Source of the DNA: Alphaproteobacteria bacterium 46_93_T64
GTDB lineage: Bacteria; Pseudomonadota; Alphaproteobacteria; Sneathiellales; Sneathiellaceae
DNA length: 64,000 nt
NCBI GenBank assembly: GCA_002163135.1
Contig: MAAN01000017.1
Span: 107,297-171,296, forward strand
Reading direction: 5' to 3'
Shown: piece after piece, positions 56,402 through 64,000 of the stretch
Position numbering within the stretch: position 1 is the stretch's first letter
Layout of the letters: each line of letters begins with the position of its first letter
Made by a program: the position numbers and the translations under genes
The notes under the pieces: model-generated
Seen by the model: the letters and a program-made list of their open reading frames with translations, nothing else
Told to the model about the DNA's origin: nothing
The model's database searches: none

Positions 56402-58747
56402 TTGTTCGGCAATTGTGAAATGATTAATAAAATTAAAAGCTTGCTCAAAAAATCACCAAAAATTGAAACCGAGGAAAAACAATATTCAAAATTCGGAATT
56501 GGCTTTAGGCTGATCTCCGCATTTTCTGTTGTTACGGCTCTAACAATTTTATTGAGTGGTTTAAGTTGGTTAGGATTTAATACCCTAACAAGCGCCCAAG
56601 ATAAGACTATCAAACAAGAAGTCCCCGCAATCACCAAGGCACTAAAGCTAGCGAACGATACAGCGCAAATCGCAGCCCTTGCTCCTCAATTGGGCTCTTC
56701 TTCTTCAGATGAAGAACGGCAAGCAAACATTACAACTCTGAATAACTCCATAAACGTTGCCAAGACACGGCTTTCAGAGCTCAATACGATTGAGCCTGAC
56801 AATCCTGAGCTTGCCAAGATTGCCTCTAGCCTACAAACGTTTGAGCCGCTTATTGTGAAACTAGATGGCAGTGTGAAAGAACGTTTACGTCTCTCTAAAC
56901 TTCGCACAGAACGTTTAAGCAGACTTGAAGCGTTGAGAGAAATCCTTAAAAAAGGGGCGTCGCCGTTGCTCTTCCCACTTAGAATGCAGATGTTTAACAA
57001 TGCTGACGCAACTGAGGAATTGGTGGAAAGTATTGTAGAAAAAGCGCTTTCAGGGAATAAGCCAGAGTATGACATAAGTGCCCTGTCACAAGAAACACGC
57101 GACATTCTTACACAACAGGAAAATGTTTTTAGAGTTCAAAGTTCTGGATATCTACTAATCGGGTTATTGGCAGAAGGCGCGCTCGCTTCAGATACTGAAA
57201 CCGTTAGCAAACTATCATCGGACTTTCTGGCAAACCTAGCCAGCATGGCCACTCCGATTTCAAAAATTGAAAATGAAAAAAATAAAAAATCATCAGATAT
57301 TCTACAAAAAATGTTTGAAGAACTACTGATAATTGGTGCCAAAGGTGACGATAACCAGCTAATATTCAAAATTAGAACAAATGAGCTAAAAACGATTGCT
57401 TCAACCGCAGAATTACTTTCTGAAGGTCGCCTCATTGCGGAACAGCTTTCTATCGATGCGAACGCGTTTGTATCAAACGTTGAAAACTCCCTTCAACAAG
57501 CTGCCCAAAATAATTCAGACCTCGCAGAGCAGACCAAAATCACGTTAGCAGTTGTCTCTATTGCCACAGTCCTTATCGCAATCGCGATAGGCTGGTTCTA
57601 CATTGCCAAAAATATCGTAAGTCGCTTAATGATGATGGTCGAGTCTGCCCGCAAACTATCTGAGGGAGATCTTTCTTCGAGTATTTTCCGAGAAGGTAAT
57701 GACGAGATCGCTCGCCTGGGATTTGCAATTGTGGGCTTCAGAGATACAGCAAGAGCAGCGAAAGCAGCGCAAGACGCAGAAGCTGAACAACGTAAAATCC
57801 GCGAAGAAGAGAAAGATCAAGAAGCACGCGAGCGCCTTGAAAATGACCAAAAATCGCAAGAAGAAAAAGCGCGTTTAGCGGAAGAAGCCGAAACGAACAA
57901 ACAGGCTCAGCTTTCGAAACTCGCAGATGAGTTTGAAGGCAGTGTTAAACTTCTTGTTGATCGATTTTCGGAAGCAACTTCTGAGATGACTAATATTTCA
58001 GGATCAATGACGAACTCAGCCGGTGAAACAACTGCATTGACGCAAACCGTTGCATCGGCATCAGAAATTTCAAGTACCAGTATCAATTCAGTTGCGGCTG
58101 CGACCGAGCAGCTATCGGCATCCATCAACGAAATTAGCCAACAAGTGGGACAAGCCGCCTCTATCGCGGGAGAGGCTGTATCCGAAGCAGAACGCTCGAA
58201 TAACATGATCACAAGCCTAAATGACGCGGCCTCAAAAATTGGGGATGTGGTGAATTTAATCAGTGATATTGCGGGTCAAACTAATCTTCTTGCTCTGAAT
58301 GCGACCATCGAAGCCGCCCGCGCAGGCGATGCAGGTAAAGGTTTTGCGGTTGTCGCAAGTGAAGTTAAAAACCTCGCTACGCAAACGGCTAAGGCGACAG
58401 AGGAAATCACCTCTCAGATCAAATCTGTCCAAAGTGAAACAAGCAATGCTGTTGTTGCTATCGGGGGCATAAGTAAAACGATCGGCAAAATTAACGAAAT
58501 AGCGACGGTCATTTCCGCAGCTGTAGAAGAACAGGGTGCCGCGACCAGCGAAATCAGCCGAAATGTACAGCAGGCTGCTGATAGTGCTAATCAGGTTTCG
58601 CAGAACATTACATCTGTTAATCAAAATGCGAGCATAACTGGAAATTCTGCAGGAGAAGTTCAAGAAGTTGCACAAAGACTAGCAGTAGAAGCCAGTGAAT
58701 TGGATAAGGAAGTCGTTCGCTTTATAAAACAAGTGCGGGCAGGATAA
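56402..58747 (+). CDS. Methyl-accepting chemotaxis protein
   Basis: Chemoreceptor of about 781 residues. Span about 36-58, a large mainly helical periplasmic sensor of about 320 residues, second span about 379-401, HAMP about 402-455, a charged coiled coil, and the signalling domain from about 530 with the tip NLLALNATIEAARAGDAGKGFAVVASEVKNLA (residue positions 628-659). The sensor length fits helical-bimodular types. Start is uncertain: TTG at 56402 has GAGGGGG four bases upstream, ATG at 56420 has none. No che genes are nearby. Ligand unknown. Confidence 0.9.
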   Translation: MFGNCEMINKIKSLLKKSPKIETEEKQYSKFGIGFRLISAFSVVTALTILLSGLSWLGFNTLTSAQDKTIKQEVPAITKALKLANDTAQIAALAPQLGSSSSDEERQANITTLNNSINVAKTRLSELNTIEPDNPELAKIASSLQTFEPLIVKLDGSVKERLRLSKLRTERLSRLEALREILKKGASPLLFPLRMQMFNNADATEELVESIVEKALSGNKPEYDISALSQETRDILTQQENVFRVQSSGYLLIGLLAEGALASDTETVSKLSSDFLANLASMATPISKIENEKNKKSSDILQKMFEELLIIGAKGDDNQLIFKIRTNELKTIASTAELLSEGRLIAEQLSIDANAFVSNVENSLQQAAQNNSDLAEQTKITLAVVSIATVLIAIAIGWFYIAKNIVSRLMMMVESARKLSEGDLSSSIFREGNDEIARLGFAIVGFRDTARAAKAAQDAEAEQRKIREEEKDQEARERLENDQKSQEEKARLAEEAETNKQAQLSKLADEFEGSVKLLVDRFSEATSEMTNISGSMTNSAGETTALTQTVASASEISSTSINSVAAATEQLSASINEISQQVGQAASIAGEAVSEAERSNNMITSLNDAASKIGDVVNLISDIAGQTNLLALNATIEAARAGDAGKGFAVVASEVKNLATQTAKATEEITSQIKSVQSETSNAVVAIGGISKTIGKINEIATVISAAVEEQGAATSEISRNVQQAADSANQVSQNITSVNQNASITGNSAGEVQEVAQRLAVEASELDKEVVRFIKQVRAG

Positions 58748-58789
58748 CGTCTCTCCTCAACCTACTTTTACGTTTCAACACACATTGCA

Positions 58790-58833
58790 TCGGCCATCGT
58801 TACTCAGATAAAATTTCTATTAATGATGGCCGA
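58790..58833 (+). terminator. Hairpin after the chemoreceptor gene
   Basis: 9-bp arms TCGGCCATC (58790-58798) and GATGGCCGA (58825-58833) with a 26-base loop, then CGGTTTCTC. Likely terminator, though the loop is large. Confidence 0.5.
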
Positions 58834-58880
58834 CGGTTTCTCAATCGAAAATAAAACCCCTTCAAAAATCAATCTACGAT

Positions 58881-58921
58881 ATTATTACAACGAATTTATA
58901 ATCGAATATTGTTGTAATAAT
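58881..58921. promoter_or_regulatory. Long inverted repeat ahead of the secreted hydrolase
   Basis: ATTATTACAAC (58881-58891) and GTTGTAATAAT (58911-58921), perfect 11-bp arms with a 19-base A/T-rich spacer, 64 bases before the ATG. Either a dimeric operator or an RNA hairpin in the leader. Confidence 0.5.
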
Positions 58922-58984
58922 GTATTGAACACGTGATTATTACCCTACAAAAATATAACAAAAATTGGTGGGGGAGACTAAATC

Positions 58985-60286
58985 ATGAAAAAGGCAGTAT
59001 TGTTTTTAACGGTGGGACTATTTATGAGTGCGACTACAGTTTCGGCGGAAAATCGCATCGACGGCCAGCGACCAGATGCACCTGAACTTGCCGCTCCCGG
59101 AGAAAGCGCCATCGGAGTAAGGACCCTCCATCTCACTAATAAACAGCAGATCGACATACTAAATGTCAAAGTTGGAAAAAAACTCCCCCTATACGATCGC
59201 CCCTTAACAGTTGAAACATGGTACCCGTCCAACACTGATAAAAAGAGTAGCGTCTACGAAAACGTTTATTTACGTGATGGCGAGACGAAAGTATCTCTTC
59301 ATGGACAGGCCGTTAGAGATGCCGCTCCCATTAAAACACCTAGCCCTCTAATAATTATTTCGCACGGTTATCCTGGGAACCGATTTTTGTTAAGCCATTT
59401 AGGAGAAAATTTGGCGTCCAAAGGGTATGTGGTCGTGGCAATCGATCATACAGACAGTATTTATCGGGATAAAGCAGCCTTTGGTAGCACTCTTGTTAAC
59501 AGAGCTTTGGACCAAAATTTCGTCCTCAACGAAATCGACCGATTAAGCAAAAAAACTGATCATTTTCTATCAGGCATAGTTGATACCTCGCAAACAGGAC
59601 TAATCGGTTACTCAATGGGCGCTTATGGCTCCGTAATCACTGCTGGCGGCGGTGTAACGAAGGCCAGCACGGAATACTCTTGGGGAAGTCCCGCAGGGAC
59701 GTTGAAGCGTATGATGGCTGGAAGCAAGGAACACGAAGATCTGCTAGATGACCGTTTTCGGGCCATTGTATCAATTGCCCCATGGGGAATGAATGCGGGC
59801 TTCTGGGATAAAAAGGGTCTTGAAGGTGTTCGAGTCCCAATGTTCTTTATTGCAGGGAGTGTTGACGATGTTTCAAAATATGAAACCGGGACACAGGCCA
59901 TTTTCAAAGGCGCTGTAAATACAGATCGCTACCTTCTTACTTTTGAAAATGCCAACCACAATGCAGCAGCCCCAATTCCGGCACCTGCAGAGTCTTGGAA
60001 GTTCTCAGAAAAACTCAAATATGCACCTTTCGCGCATTACTCTGATCCTGTGTGGGATACGCTTCGCATGAATAATATCACGCAACACTTCGTCACCGCG
60101 TATTTCGGTAAGCATTTAAAAAGTAAAAACGAACTGACCGAATATTTGGATCTGGTAGAAAATGCAGATGAAGGTGTTTATGCAAAAGAAAAGGATGGAT
60201 CTACAAAACCTGAACATTCCTATTGGAAGGGCTTCCAAAACAAAACAGCTAAAGGTTTGAAATTAGAGTATCTGAAGTCAAAATAA
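58985..60286 (+). CDS. Secreted alpha/beta hydrolase
   Basis: Protein of 433 residues with a signal peptide (KKAVLFLTVGLFMSATTVSA, cleavage near SAEN). The alpha/beta fold is clear: LIIISHGYPGNRFLLSHL, VVVAIDHTDS, nucleophile elbow GLIGYSMGAYGS with the GxSxG serine, VPMFFIAGSVDDVSKYE for the acid, and ENANHNAA for the histidine. It resembles PAF-acetylhydrolase II / dienelactone-type hydrolases and would act on an ester in the periplasm or outside. GGGGGAG precedes the ATG. Single gene with an inverted repeat in its promoter region. Confidence 0.85.
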   Translation: MKKAVLFLTVGLFMSATTVSAENRIDGQRPDAPELAAPGESAIGVRTLHLTNKQQIDILNVKVGKKLPLYDRPLTVETWYPSNTDKKSSVYENVYLRDGETKVSLHGQAVRDAAPIKTPSPLIIISHGYPGNRFLLSHLGENLASKGYVVVAIDHTDSIYRDKAAFGSTLVNRALDQNFVLNEIDRLSKKTDHFLSGIVDTSQTGLIGYSMGAYGSVITAGGGVTKASTEYSWGSPAGTLKRMMAGSKEHEDLLDDRFRAIVSIAPWGMNAGFWDKKGLEGVRVPMFFIAGSVDDVSKYETGTQAIFKGAVNTDRYLLTFENANHNAAAPIPAPAESWKFSEKLKYAPFAHYSDPVWDTLRMNNITQHFVTAYFGKHLKSKNELTEYLDLVENADEGVYAKEKDGSTKPEHSYWKGFQNKTAKGLKLEYLKSK

Positions 60287-60297
60287 TCAACGATCCA

Positions 60298-60340
60298 TGT
60301 GCTGTCAGAATGTAACGCTAATTGATATTCTGACAGTACA
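60298..60340. repeat. Long hairpin between the hydrolase and the transposase remnant
   Basis: CTGTCAGAAT (60302-60311) and ATTCTGACAG (60327-60336) form a 10-bp stem extendable to 14 bp with one G-T pair (TGT/ACA outside). Could be the hydrolase terminator, though without a T tract, or a relic of an insertion-sequence end. Confidence 0.5.
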
Positions 60341-60449
60341 CGGCACCCAATTTCACAAAGTGAATTAGATTAAGATACCTATGTTATTGATATTTACTTT
60401 CGCTTAAGTTCCGATGTCTCCATACACACATCAGCCACGCCATCAGCTG

Positions 60450-60865
60450 TGGCAGGCTTGAATTTACCCTATTTGAAAGTTATTGGTTGTGGTTGGCTCT
60501 ATCTATCGATGCTACTCGATGATTATTCCCGTTAGATTGTTGCCTGAAAATTATGTACACGCAAGACATCAAAAGATGTGTCTGACACGTTCCATCTGGC
60601 ATTGAGGCAATCTGGCTTTGGGCAGGTAATAACAAATATAGACATCGTTTGTTATCTGACATTAAGTCCGCCTGCGTCTCAACCGAGTTAGCTGACTAGT
60701 TGGAAGAAGAGGGCATAAGTCATACGCAATTTAAATCTAACCATCCTAAAACCCAAGGCAAGGTCGTGCGATGCCATCCGTCTTTAAAATACAAGATCTT
60801 TTTGGAAAATTACTATTCGATAAGGGATCTTGAAAGCCGCAACACAGAGTCTATCTATTAGCAGT
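60450..60865 (+). pseudogene. IS3-family transposase (orfB) remnant
   Basis: Decayed integrase-core transposase. Frame pieces in order: PYLKVIG and GCGWLYLSMLLDDYSR (60466-60522), K-x-C-T-R-K then SKDVSDTFHLALRQSGFGQ (about 60560-60625), a frame change, HRLLSD and TELAD-stop-LEEEGIS (about 60644-60720), then HPKTQGKVVRCHPSLKYK and IFLENYYSIRDLE (60741-60835). These match the DDE-core order DDYSRYI, LSDNG, HPxTQGKxER, LLENYY of IS3 orfB. At least three in-frame stops, a frameshift, D and W losses show it is dead. orfA and clear ends are missing. Confidence 0.85.
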
Positions 60866-60896
60866 GCTTAGCGACTGGGCCTATGGAATAGACTTA

Positions 60897-60920
60897 CGCC
60901 TCCAACCGAAGTTGGAGGCG
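60897..60920 (-). terminator. Terminator of the cold-shock gene
   Basis: 10-bp perfect stem (arms 60897-60906 and 60911-60920). On the minus strand the loop is C(TTCG)G, the very stable UUCG tetraloop. It lies 13 bases after the csp stop; the following T tract is weak. Confidence 0.75.
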
Positions 60921-60933
60921 CAATCTGTTGGCG

Positions 60934-61143
60934 TTAGCCAGTAACAGTAAGTTCTTCAGCAGAAGCTTTGCCGTTACGTCCAGGAACAAGTTCGTAAGTC
61001 ACTTTTGCGCCTTCAGCAAGACTGGAAAGACCAGCAGCTTCAACAGCAGAAATGTGAACAAATGCGTCAGCAGAACCATCACTTGGTTCGATGAAGCCAA
61101 AACCTTTAGTAGCGTTAAACCATTTAACTGTACCTGTAGCCAT
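60934..61143 (-). CDS. Cold-shock-domain protein
   Basis: Single-stranded nucleic-acid-binding protein of 69 residues. RNP1 GFGFIEP (with KGFGFI) and RNP2 DAFVHISAVE are intact, and MATGTVKWFNATKG is the standard N-terminus. AAGGAG sits eight bases before the ATG. It has its own strong promoter and terminator. The gene is intact although its flanks are decayed. Confidence 0.95.
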   Translation of the reverse strand: MATGTVKWFNATKGFGFIEPSDGSADAFVHISAVEAAGLSSLAEGAKVTYELVPGRNGKASAEELTVTG

Positions 61144-61203
61144 TATCTTATCTCCTTAATAGCAACGTGATGCCAGGCTCCAAATTTTTTGAAACACGGC
61201 CAT

Positions 61204-61232
61204 ATTATAACGATCACACTGTCAGGGGACAA
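61204..61232 (-). promoter_or_regulatory. Sigma70 promoter of the cold-shock gene
   Basis: Minus strand: TTGTCC (61232-61227), 17 bases, TATAAT (61209-61204). Consensus -10 and ideal spacing; predicted 5' leader of about 55 bases. Confidence 0.7.
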
Positions 61233-61439
61233 ATTAGCCAATTAGTTAATCAACAGGCCAGGTAAGTCGGATCGAATGCAACACGTAGGGGCATATTTAG
61301 TCTGGTTTTTGAAAATGTCAATAACAGTCATACGCTAGATCCAAATTCCGAGTAATAACTGTGATAAATTATGCATAAACGCAAGAAAAGTACAATTTGG
61401 TAGGATCTCCAATATGCCATTATGCGATTTTTTTTAAAA

Positions 61440-61634
61440 TCAGAAACGTAGATTCTCTTTTTTCTTTCGAATTATTTCGACAATATTTACGTCAATATCA
61501 AAAAGAAACCTTAAAAATGGAATGAATTTAGCTTGAGATTCCAATATAACTAGCTCACAAAATTCAAATCTGACAAAGCATTTGCGACCGCGGTGCTGGA
61601 GATGTGCTTTTGAAAATAAACTCAGTCTCTTCAA
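61440..61634 (-). CDS. Hypothetical small protein
   Basis: Frame of 64 residues from TTG at 61634, chosen because AAGGAGG lies five bases upstream; an ATG further up at 61718 lacks such a site. The sequence is basic with hydrophobic patches: KCFVRFEFCELVILE and KFIPFLRFLFDIDVNIVEI. The last part faintly recalls the helical end of CbpM-type chaperone modulators, but not enough to assign. It lies in the decayed region, so it could be a fragment. Confidence 0.35.
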   Translation of the reverse strand: MKRLSLFSKAHLQHRGRKCFVRFEFCELVILESQAKFIPFLRFLFDIDVNIVEIIRKKKENLRF

Positions 61635-61718
61635 GTCTTCCTCCTTTGAGTGAATGGGGAGTTGACCATTAGACCGACATCTCTGAAATTTCACGCCACA
61701 TAGCGTGAAACAAGCCAC

Positions 61719-62252
61719 CAGCGTTAATAATAAACCAGGGGAATTTCTTAGGGAAAATTGGTTTAGCTATAACTGTTTCTACCAATGCCGTCGTTTCCGT
61801 TCCTGTTAAAGTATGCCCTTGAAAATTGATCGTCTCAAAACGGAGAGATTATGTAATTTACCCGCCAAAGCGATAAAAGCTGCAGCTAGATCGGGAAGAT
61901 ATGCTCATACATGTGGTAATTCCATTGAACCTAGGTAGATGGACGCGCCTTTTTTATTTTGAACACTAAGGCCAAATAAAGCCACTAGCCGGTCACCGTG
62001 GCGAACCGGTGGCTCCAGGAAAACGTGTTACAACAGAAACGCTCGGCCGTTCTGTCAAAGAATGTATGGGCGGGTGATCTACGCGACCATCCACTCACGG
62101 CCTTCGGATCATAACGAAGTAATTCGTTTCATCTACCCAAAGTTCAATCACACCCCTATTATCAAAAAGGTAAATGGGTAAAAACGTTTGCTCATCCAAC
62201 CCGCGACAAGATCTCCCGACTTTGCACAGCTAATAAACTATAGACCACAGGC
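61719..62252. other. Non-coding, probably decayed sequence
   Basis: About 530 bases without a convincing frame on either strand. Imperfect GC-rich inverted sequence near 61980-62013 (GCCAC and CCGGT against ACCGGTGGC). Probably the degraded 5' part of the integrase-like remnant that follows. Confidence 0.4.
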
Positions 62253-62375
62253 CTTGAACGCATGCGCCATGTCGAGAACACTGATTATGAGAAACTGGAC
62301 GTTAGAACACTCTGTTATCAGGATGGTCTGATCATATCCCTCATTGCTGCCCACCCGTACGACTTGGCAATCTAG
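62253..62375 (+). pseudogene. Probable tyrosine recombinase (integrase) fragment
   Basis: An open stretch of 40 codons reads LERMRHVENTDYEKLD, then CYQDGLIISLIAAHPY and a stop. Alphaproteobacterial phage-type integrases have YRDGLLIALLAARPLRLRNL at the start of the catalytic domain, which matches this well. The catalytic Arg region and everything after are lost. Short, so moderate confidence. Confidence 0.45.
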
Positions 62376-62429
62376 AAACATTGGATCTCAAGATTCAACC
62401 TGGTCGCGGCGATAATGCAGGCTGGCCTC

Positions 62430-62830
62430 ACCGAATTTACTTCAATGTCGCCCATGATGATGATGATGATGATTGCTGTGGGTCCGGTTGTGGATATAAC
62501 ACAGATCATCATTGGAAGTTATCAGGTTACACCACTCAAACAATTGTGCCTACGTCAGTGTCACTCACCGGACAGTTTCCTGATGACCCAGTGGCAAAAT
62601 GGCAGGGCTGGTGCCCCGGGGAATGGGAAACGCACACTGCTTGTTCTGTGTAGGCTGTTGTTGGGCGTTGATGGGATTGCTATGCGTCACTGGTAGCATG
62701 AATAGCAGCAGGATCATTGTTATTGCTGCTTGCATATTGATAGATAAAATTATTCCGAGCATGCAAAATCTATCAAAACTGATTGGAGCCGTTTCAAATT
62801 GTGCCAGCCCTGCAGTATTCATGTGGCATC
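62430..62830 (+). pseudogene. DUF2182 membrane protein remnant, frameshifted
   Basis: DUF2182 proteins are small membrane proteins with a TPLK-x2-CLRHCRSP loop and a CLGCCWALM span. Both are here in different frames: SYQVTPLKQLCLRQCHSP and SFLMTQWQNGRAGA in the frame of 62415, then after about 62620 FCVGCCWALMGLLCVTGSMN and IDKIIPSMQNLSKLIG in the frame of 62599. The N-terminal half is missing or replaced by a run of methionines from (ATG)6. A frameshift plus truncation make it a pseudogene. Confidence 0.75.
62454..62471 (+). repeat. (ATG)6 trinucleotide run
   Basis: Six tandem ATG units inside the DUF2182 remnant, encoding six methionines. The family's own MMxAMM motif may be the seed for slippage. 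Confidence 0.8.
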
Positions 62831-62956
62831 TACGCTCAGACACAACAATGGATGTTTACGGATCATATAATAAAAATCTGGTAGTTATCACTACAAACCA
62901 AAATACGCGTCGCAAACTCTATATTTTTCGTAATGCATTGATATTCAGTGAAAAGT

Positions 62957-63033
62957 TGGTGGCCGAGGAGAGAATCGAACTCCCGACTTGAGGATTATGA
63001 GTACGCTGCTCTAATAAGCAGAACTACTCCATT
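62957..63033 (-). pseudogene. Degenerate tRNA-Met(CAT)-like sequence
   Basis: The minus strand reads like a tRNA with anticodon CAT: D-arm TTAGAGCAGC, anticodon loop CTCATAA, T-arm GGGAG-TTCGATT-CTCTC and encoded CCA. The 5' acceptor AATGGAG pairs with CTCGGCC at only three or four of seven positions, and the anticodon stem GCGTA/TCCTC has two mismatches. The 3' half is intact and the 5' half eroded, as expected for an attachment-site relic or a dead tRNA. Confidence 0.65.
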
Positions 63034-63277
63034 TCATGATAGGCAAAGCTCGTAGTTCACACCGTTGCTAAGAAGCCTCGCGTGCGGGGAAGAACCTATT
63101 TATCGCGAATGTTCAACATATCGATATTTCAGCGTAATTCGAGCGTAAGATCAAGCCGCGTGTCAAATGATGGGAAGTTGGAAACGATAGAAGGAACCAG
63201 ATATTCTTTGCATCGATGGAAACTGTATGAACGCCATATTTTTGTCTACGAAGCTAATGTGACAATGCAGTTTCTGT
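63034..63277. other. Non-coding stretch
   Basis: About 240 bases beside the degenerate tRNA. I see no credible gene, RNA or repeat; a forward frame runs through but has no ribosome site or recognisable content. Confidence 0.4.
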
Positions 63278-63496
63278 TCATTTTGACTTACCTTCTTTTT
63301 CAGCAATCAATCTCAAAGCTTTCAATCTTTCGGTTTTTTCCTGTATTTTTTCTGCTCTTGCGTCTTTTTCTTTGATGAGTTTCTTGTCGGTATTTTTAGG
63401 CGGGTTACGATCTTTAAACTCTTCGCGATCTCCGCGCTCAATAGCCGCTATCATTTTGTCATCGGCATTGTTTGGTCGTGTTGATCCTGATCCCAT
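63278..63496 (-). CDS. Small charged hypothetical protein
   Basis: Protein of 72 residues, highly charged and probably helical: GSGSTRPNNADDKMIAAIERG, EFKDRNPPKNTDKKLIKEKD and ARAEKIQEKTERLKALRLIAEKEG. The even heptad-like spacing and good ribosome site (GAAAGG seven bases before ATG) support a real gene. Unknown function; a cytoplasmic nucleic-acid or protein-binding helix is possible. Confidence 0.6.
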   Translation of the reverse strand: MGSGSTRPNNADDKMIAAIERGDREEFKDRNPPKNTDKKLIKEKDARAEKIQEKTERLKALRLIAEKEGKSK

Positions 63497-63619
63497 TACG
63501 ATACCTTTCGCGCTATATGTCGTTTACAAATTTTAAGAACATCTCTGCTTTAGTTGTAAACCAACCTTTAGAAAATTCAACTGAGTAAATCAGTATATTT
63601 AAACCACTAGTACTTTCAG

Positions 63620-63784
63620 TTATTCGCCGTCAGGGCTTTTGATACAGACAACTGTCTGATTTAAGAGATTGTTAACTCGTTGTACTTTCCTGTATTTTAT
63701 TTCCTCCTGAATGAATTTTTCTGGTAACTTAAAACACACTAAGTCATTGAAAAATTTAACGTAATTGACGACAATCGAACTCAT
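63620..63784 (-). CDS. Hypothetical small protein
   Basis: Frame of 54 residues from MSSIVVNYVKFFNDLV, with GAAAGG upstream; an ATG seven codons earlier is possible. I recognise no family. Kept as a low-confidence candidate because the gap otherwise holds nothing. Confidence 0.3.
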   Translation of the reverse strand: MSSIVVNYVKFFNDLVCFKLPEKFIQEEIKYRKVQRVNNLLNQTVVCIKSPDGE

Positions 63785-63930
63785 GCCCTCTACCTTTCGG
63801 AGCACAGTATATCAATAAACGTTAGCACTATCGCCGAACAGCGTAGCAAAGAACTCAACAATTGTTTCACATACCCCTTTAGCCCCAAGGTAGCCCCGCC
63901 CATTTCACCTCAATATCCCGTTAACGCAAA

Positions 63931-63961
63931 AACCCTCCCAACACGTTGTGCTGGAAGGGTT
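63931..63961 (-). terminator. Terminator of the right-edge tRNA
   Basis: Stem AACCCT/AGGGTT with inner CCA/TGG and CAC/GTG (63931-63961). On the minus strand it is followed by TTTTTGC, seven bases after the tRNA CCA. Confidence 0.75.
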
Positions 63962-63967
63962 ATTATT

Positions 63968-64000
63968 TGGTTGCGGGGGTAAGATTTGAACTTACGACCT
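63968..64000 (-). tRNA. tRNA 3' end, initiator tRNA-fMet-like (partial)
   Basis: Cut by the window edge. Minus strand shows variable loop AGGTC, T-arm GTAAG-TTCAAAT-CTTAC, acceptor CCCCGCA, discriminator A and CCA. The 3' acceptor end CCCCGCAACCA matches initiator tRNA, in which A72 stays unpaired with C1. The anticodon is outside the window, so the identity is probable only. Confidence 0.8.

Noticed and set aside
62454..62471. (ATG)6 as a phase-variation switch
   Set aside because: Trinucleotide units do not shift frame, and the host gene is already truncated and frameshifted.
62957..63033. Functional tRNA-Met gene
   Set aside because: Acceptor stem pairs at three or four of seven positions and the anticodon stem has two mismatches; kept as a pseudogene.
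1..64000. CRISPR array or prophage
   Set aside because: No regularly spaced repeats, cas genes or phage structural genes were found; only one short integrase-like fragment is present.

Overview
The window looks like chromosomal DNA of a free-living, probably marine alphaproteobacterium. The indications are a ScfR-type short-chain acyl-CoA regulator, a PuuD-type membrane urate oxidase, a fused SSS-STAC histidine kinase, several PAS kinases with an AHDFNN-type H-box, a Liv-type ABC operon ahead of acs, and an ugp/glp system. The species cannot be named from sequence alone.

Layout. 1-3.3 kb: 3' part of a cysteine desulfurase, a group-3 truncated haemoglobin, and a LysR regulator divergent from puuD. 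3.3-9.2 kb: a GT4 glycosyltransferase and two large orphan PAS kinases. 9.2-12.3 kb: a serine hydrolase, a fumarylacetoacetase-family hydrolase and a TauE-type exporter. 12.3-25 kb: an apparent acetate/short-chain acyl island. On the minus strand it reads substrate-binding protein, LivH, LivM, LivG, LivF, acetyl-CoA synthetase, stand-alone receiver, small membrane protein and SSS-STAC kinase; a ScfR-type regulator is divergent, with three TTTGTAAA boxes at its own start. 25-31 kb: a secreted hypothetical, two oxidoreductases, glpR, glpK and an HCCA-isomerase-like protein. 31-42 kb: ugpBAEC, a LysR regulator, a single-chain acyl-CoA carboxylase, SufE and glpD. 42-54 kb: a sulfotransferase, a third orphan PAS kinase, a type I secretion operon of two ABC proteins and an HlyD adaptor, and a sensor kinase translationally coupled to an HD-GYP response regulator. 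54-60.3 kb: RidA, a DUF1330 protein, a DUF1989 protein, a chemoreceptor and a secreted alpha/beta hydrolase. 60.3-64 kb: a cold-shock gene within a decayed region that holds an IS3-family transposase remnant, a probable integrase remnant, a frameshifted DUF2182 gene and a degenerate tRNA-Met-like sequence; the window ends in the 3' end of an initiator-like tRNA.

How it fits together. GlpK, GlpD and the Ugp importer form a glycerol / glycerol-phosphate route that is scattered over 13 kb, but glpK and glpD share a promoter-proximal motif that may be the GlpR operator. In the acetate island, transport, activation (Acs), acyl-CoA sensing (ScfR) and membrane substrate sensing (SSS-STAC kinase) sit together. 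The two type I secretion ATPases appear to be a heterodimer with one degenerate nucleotide site. The most unusual material is the acetate island with its output-less response regulator and degenerate HisKA-like segment in ScfR, the asymmetric ABC pair, and the pseudogene-rich right end.
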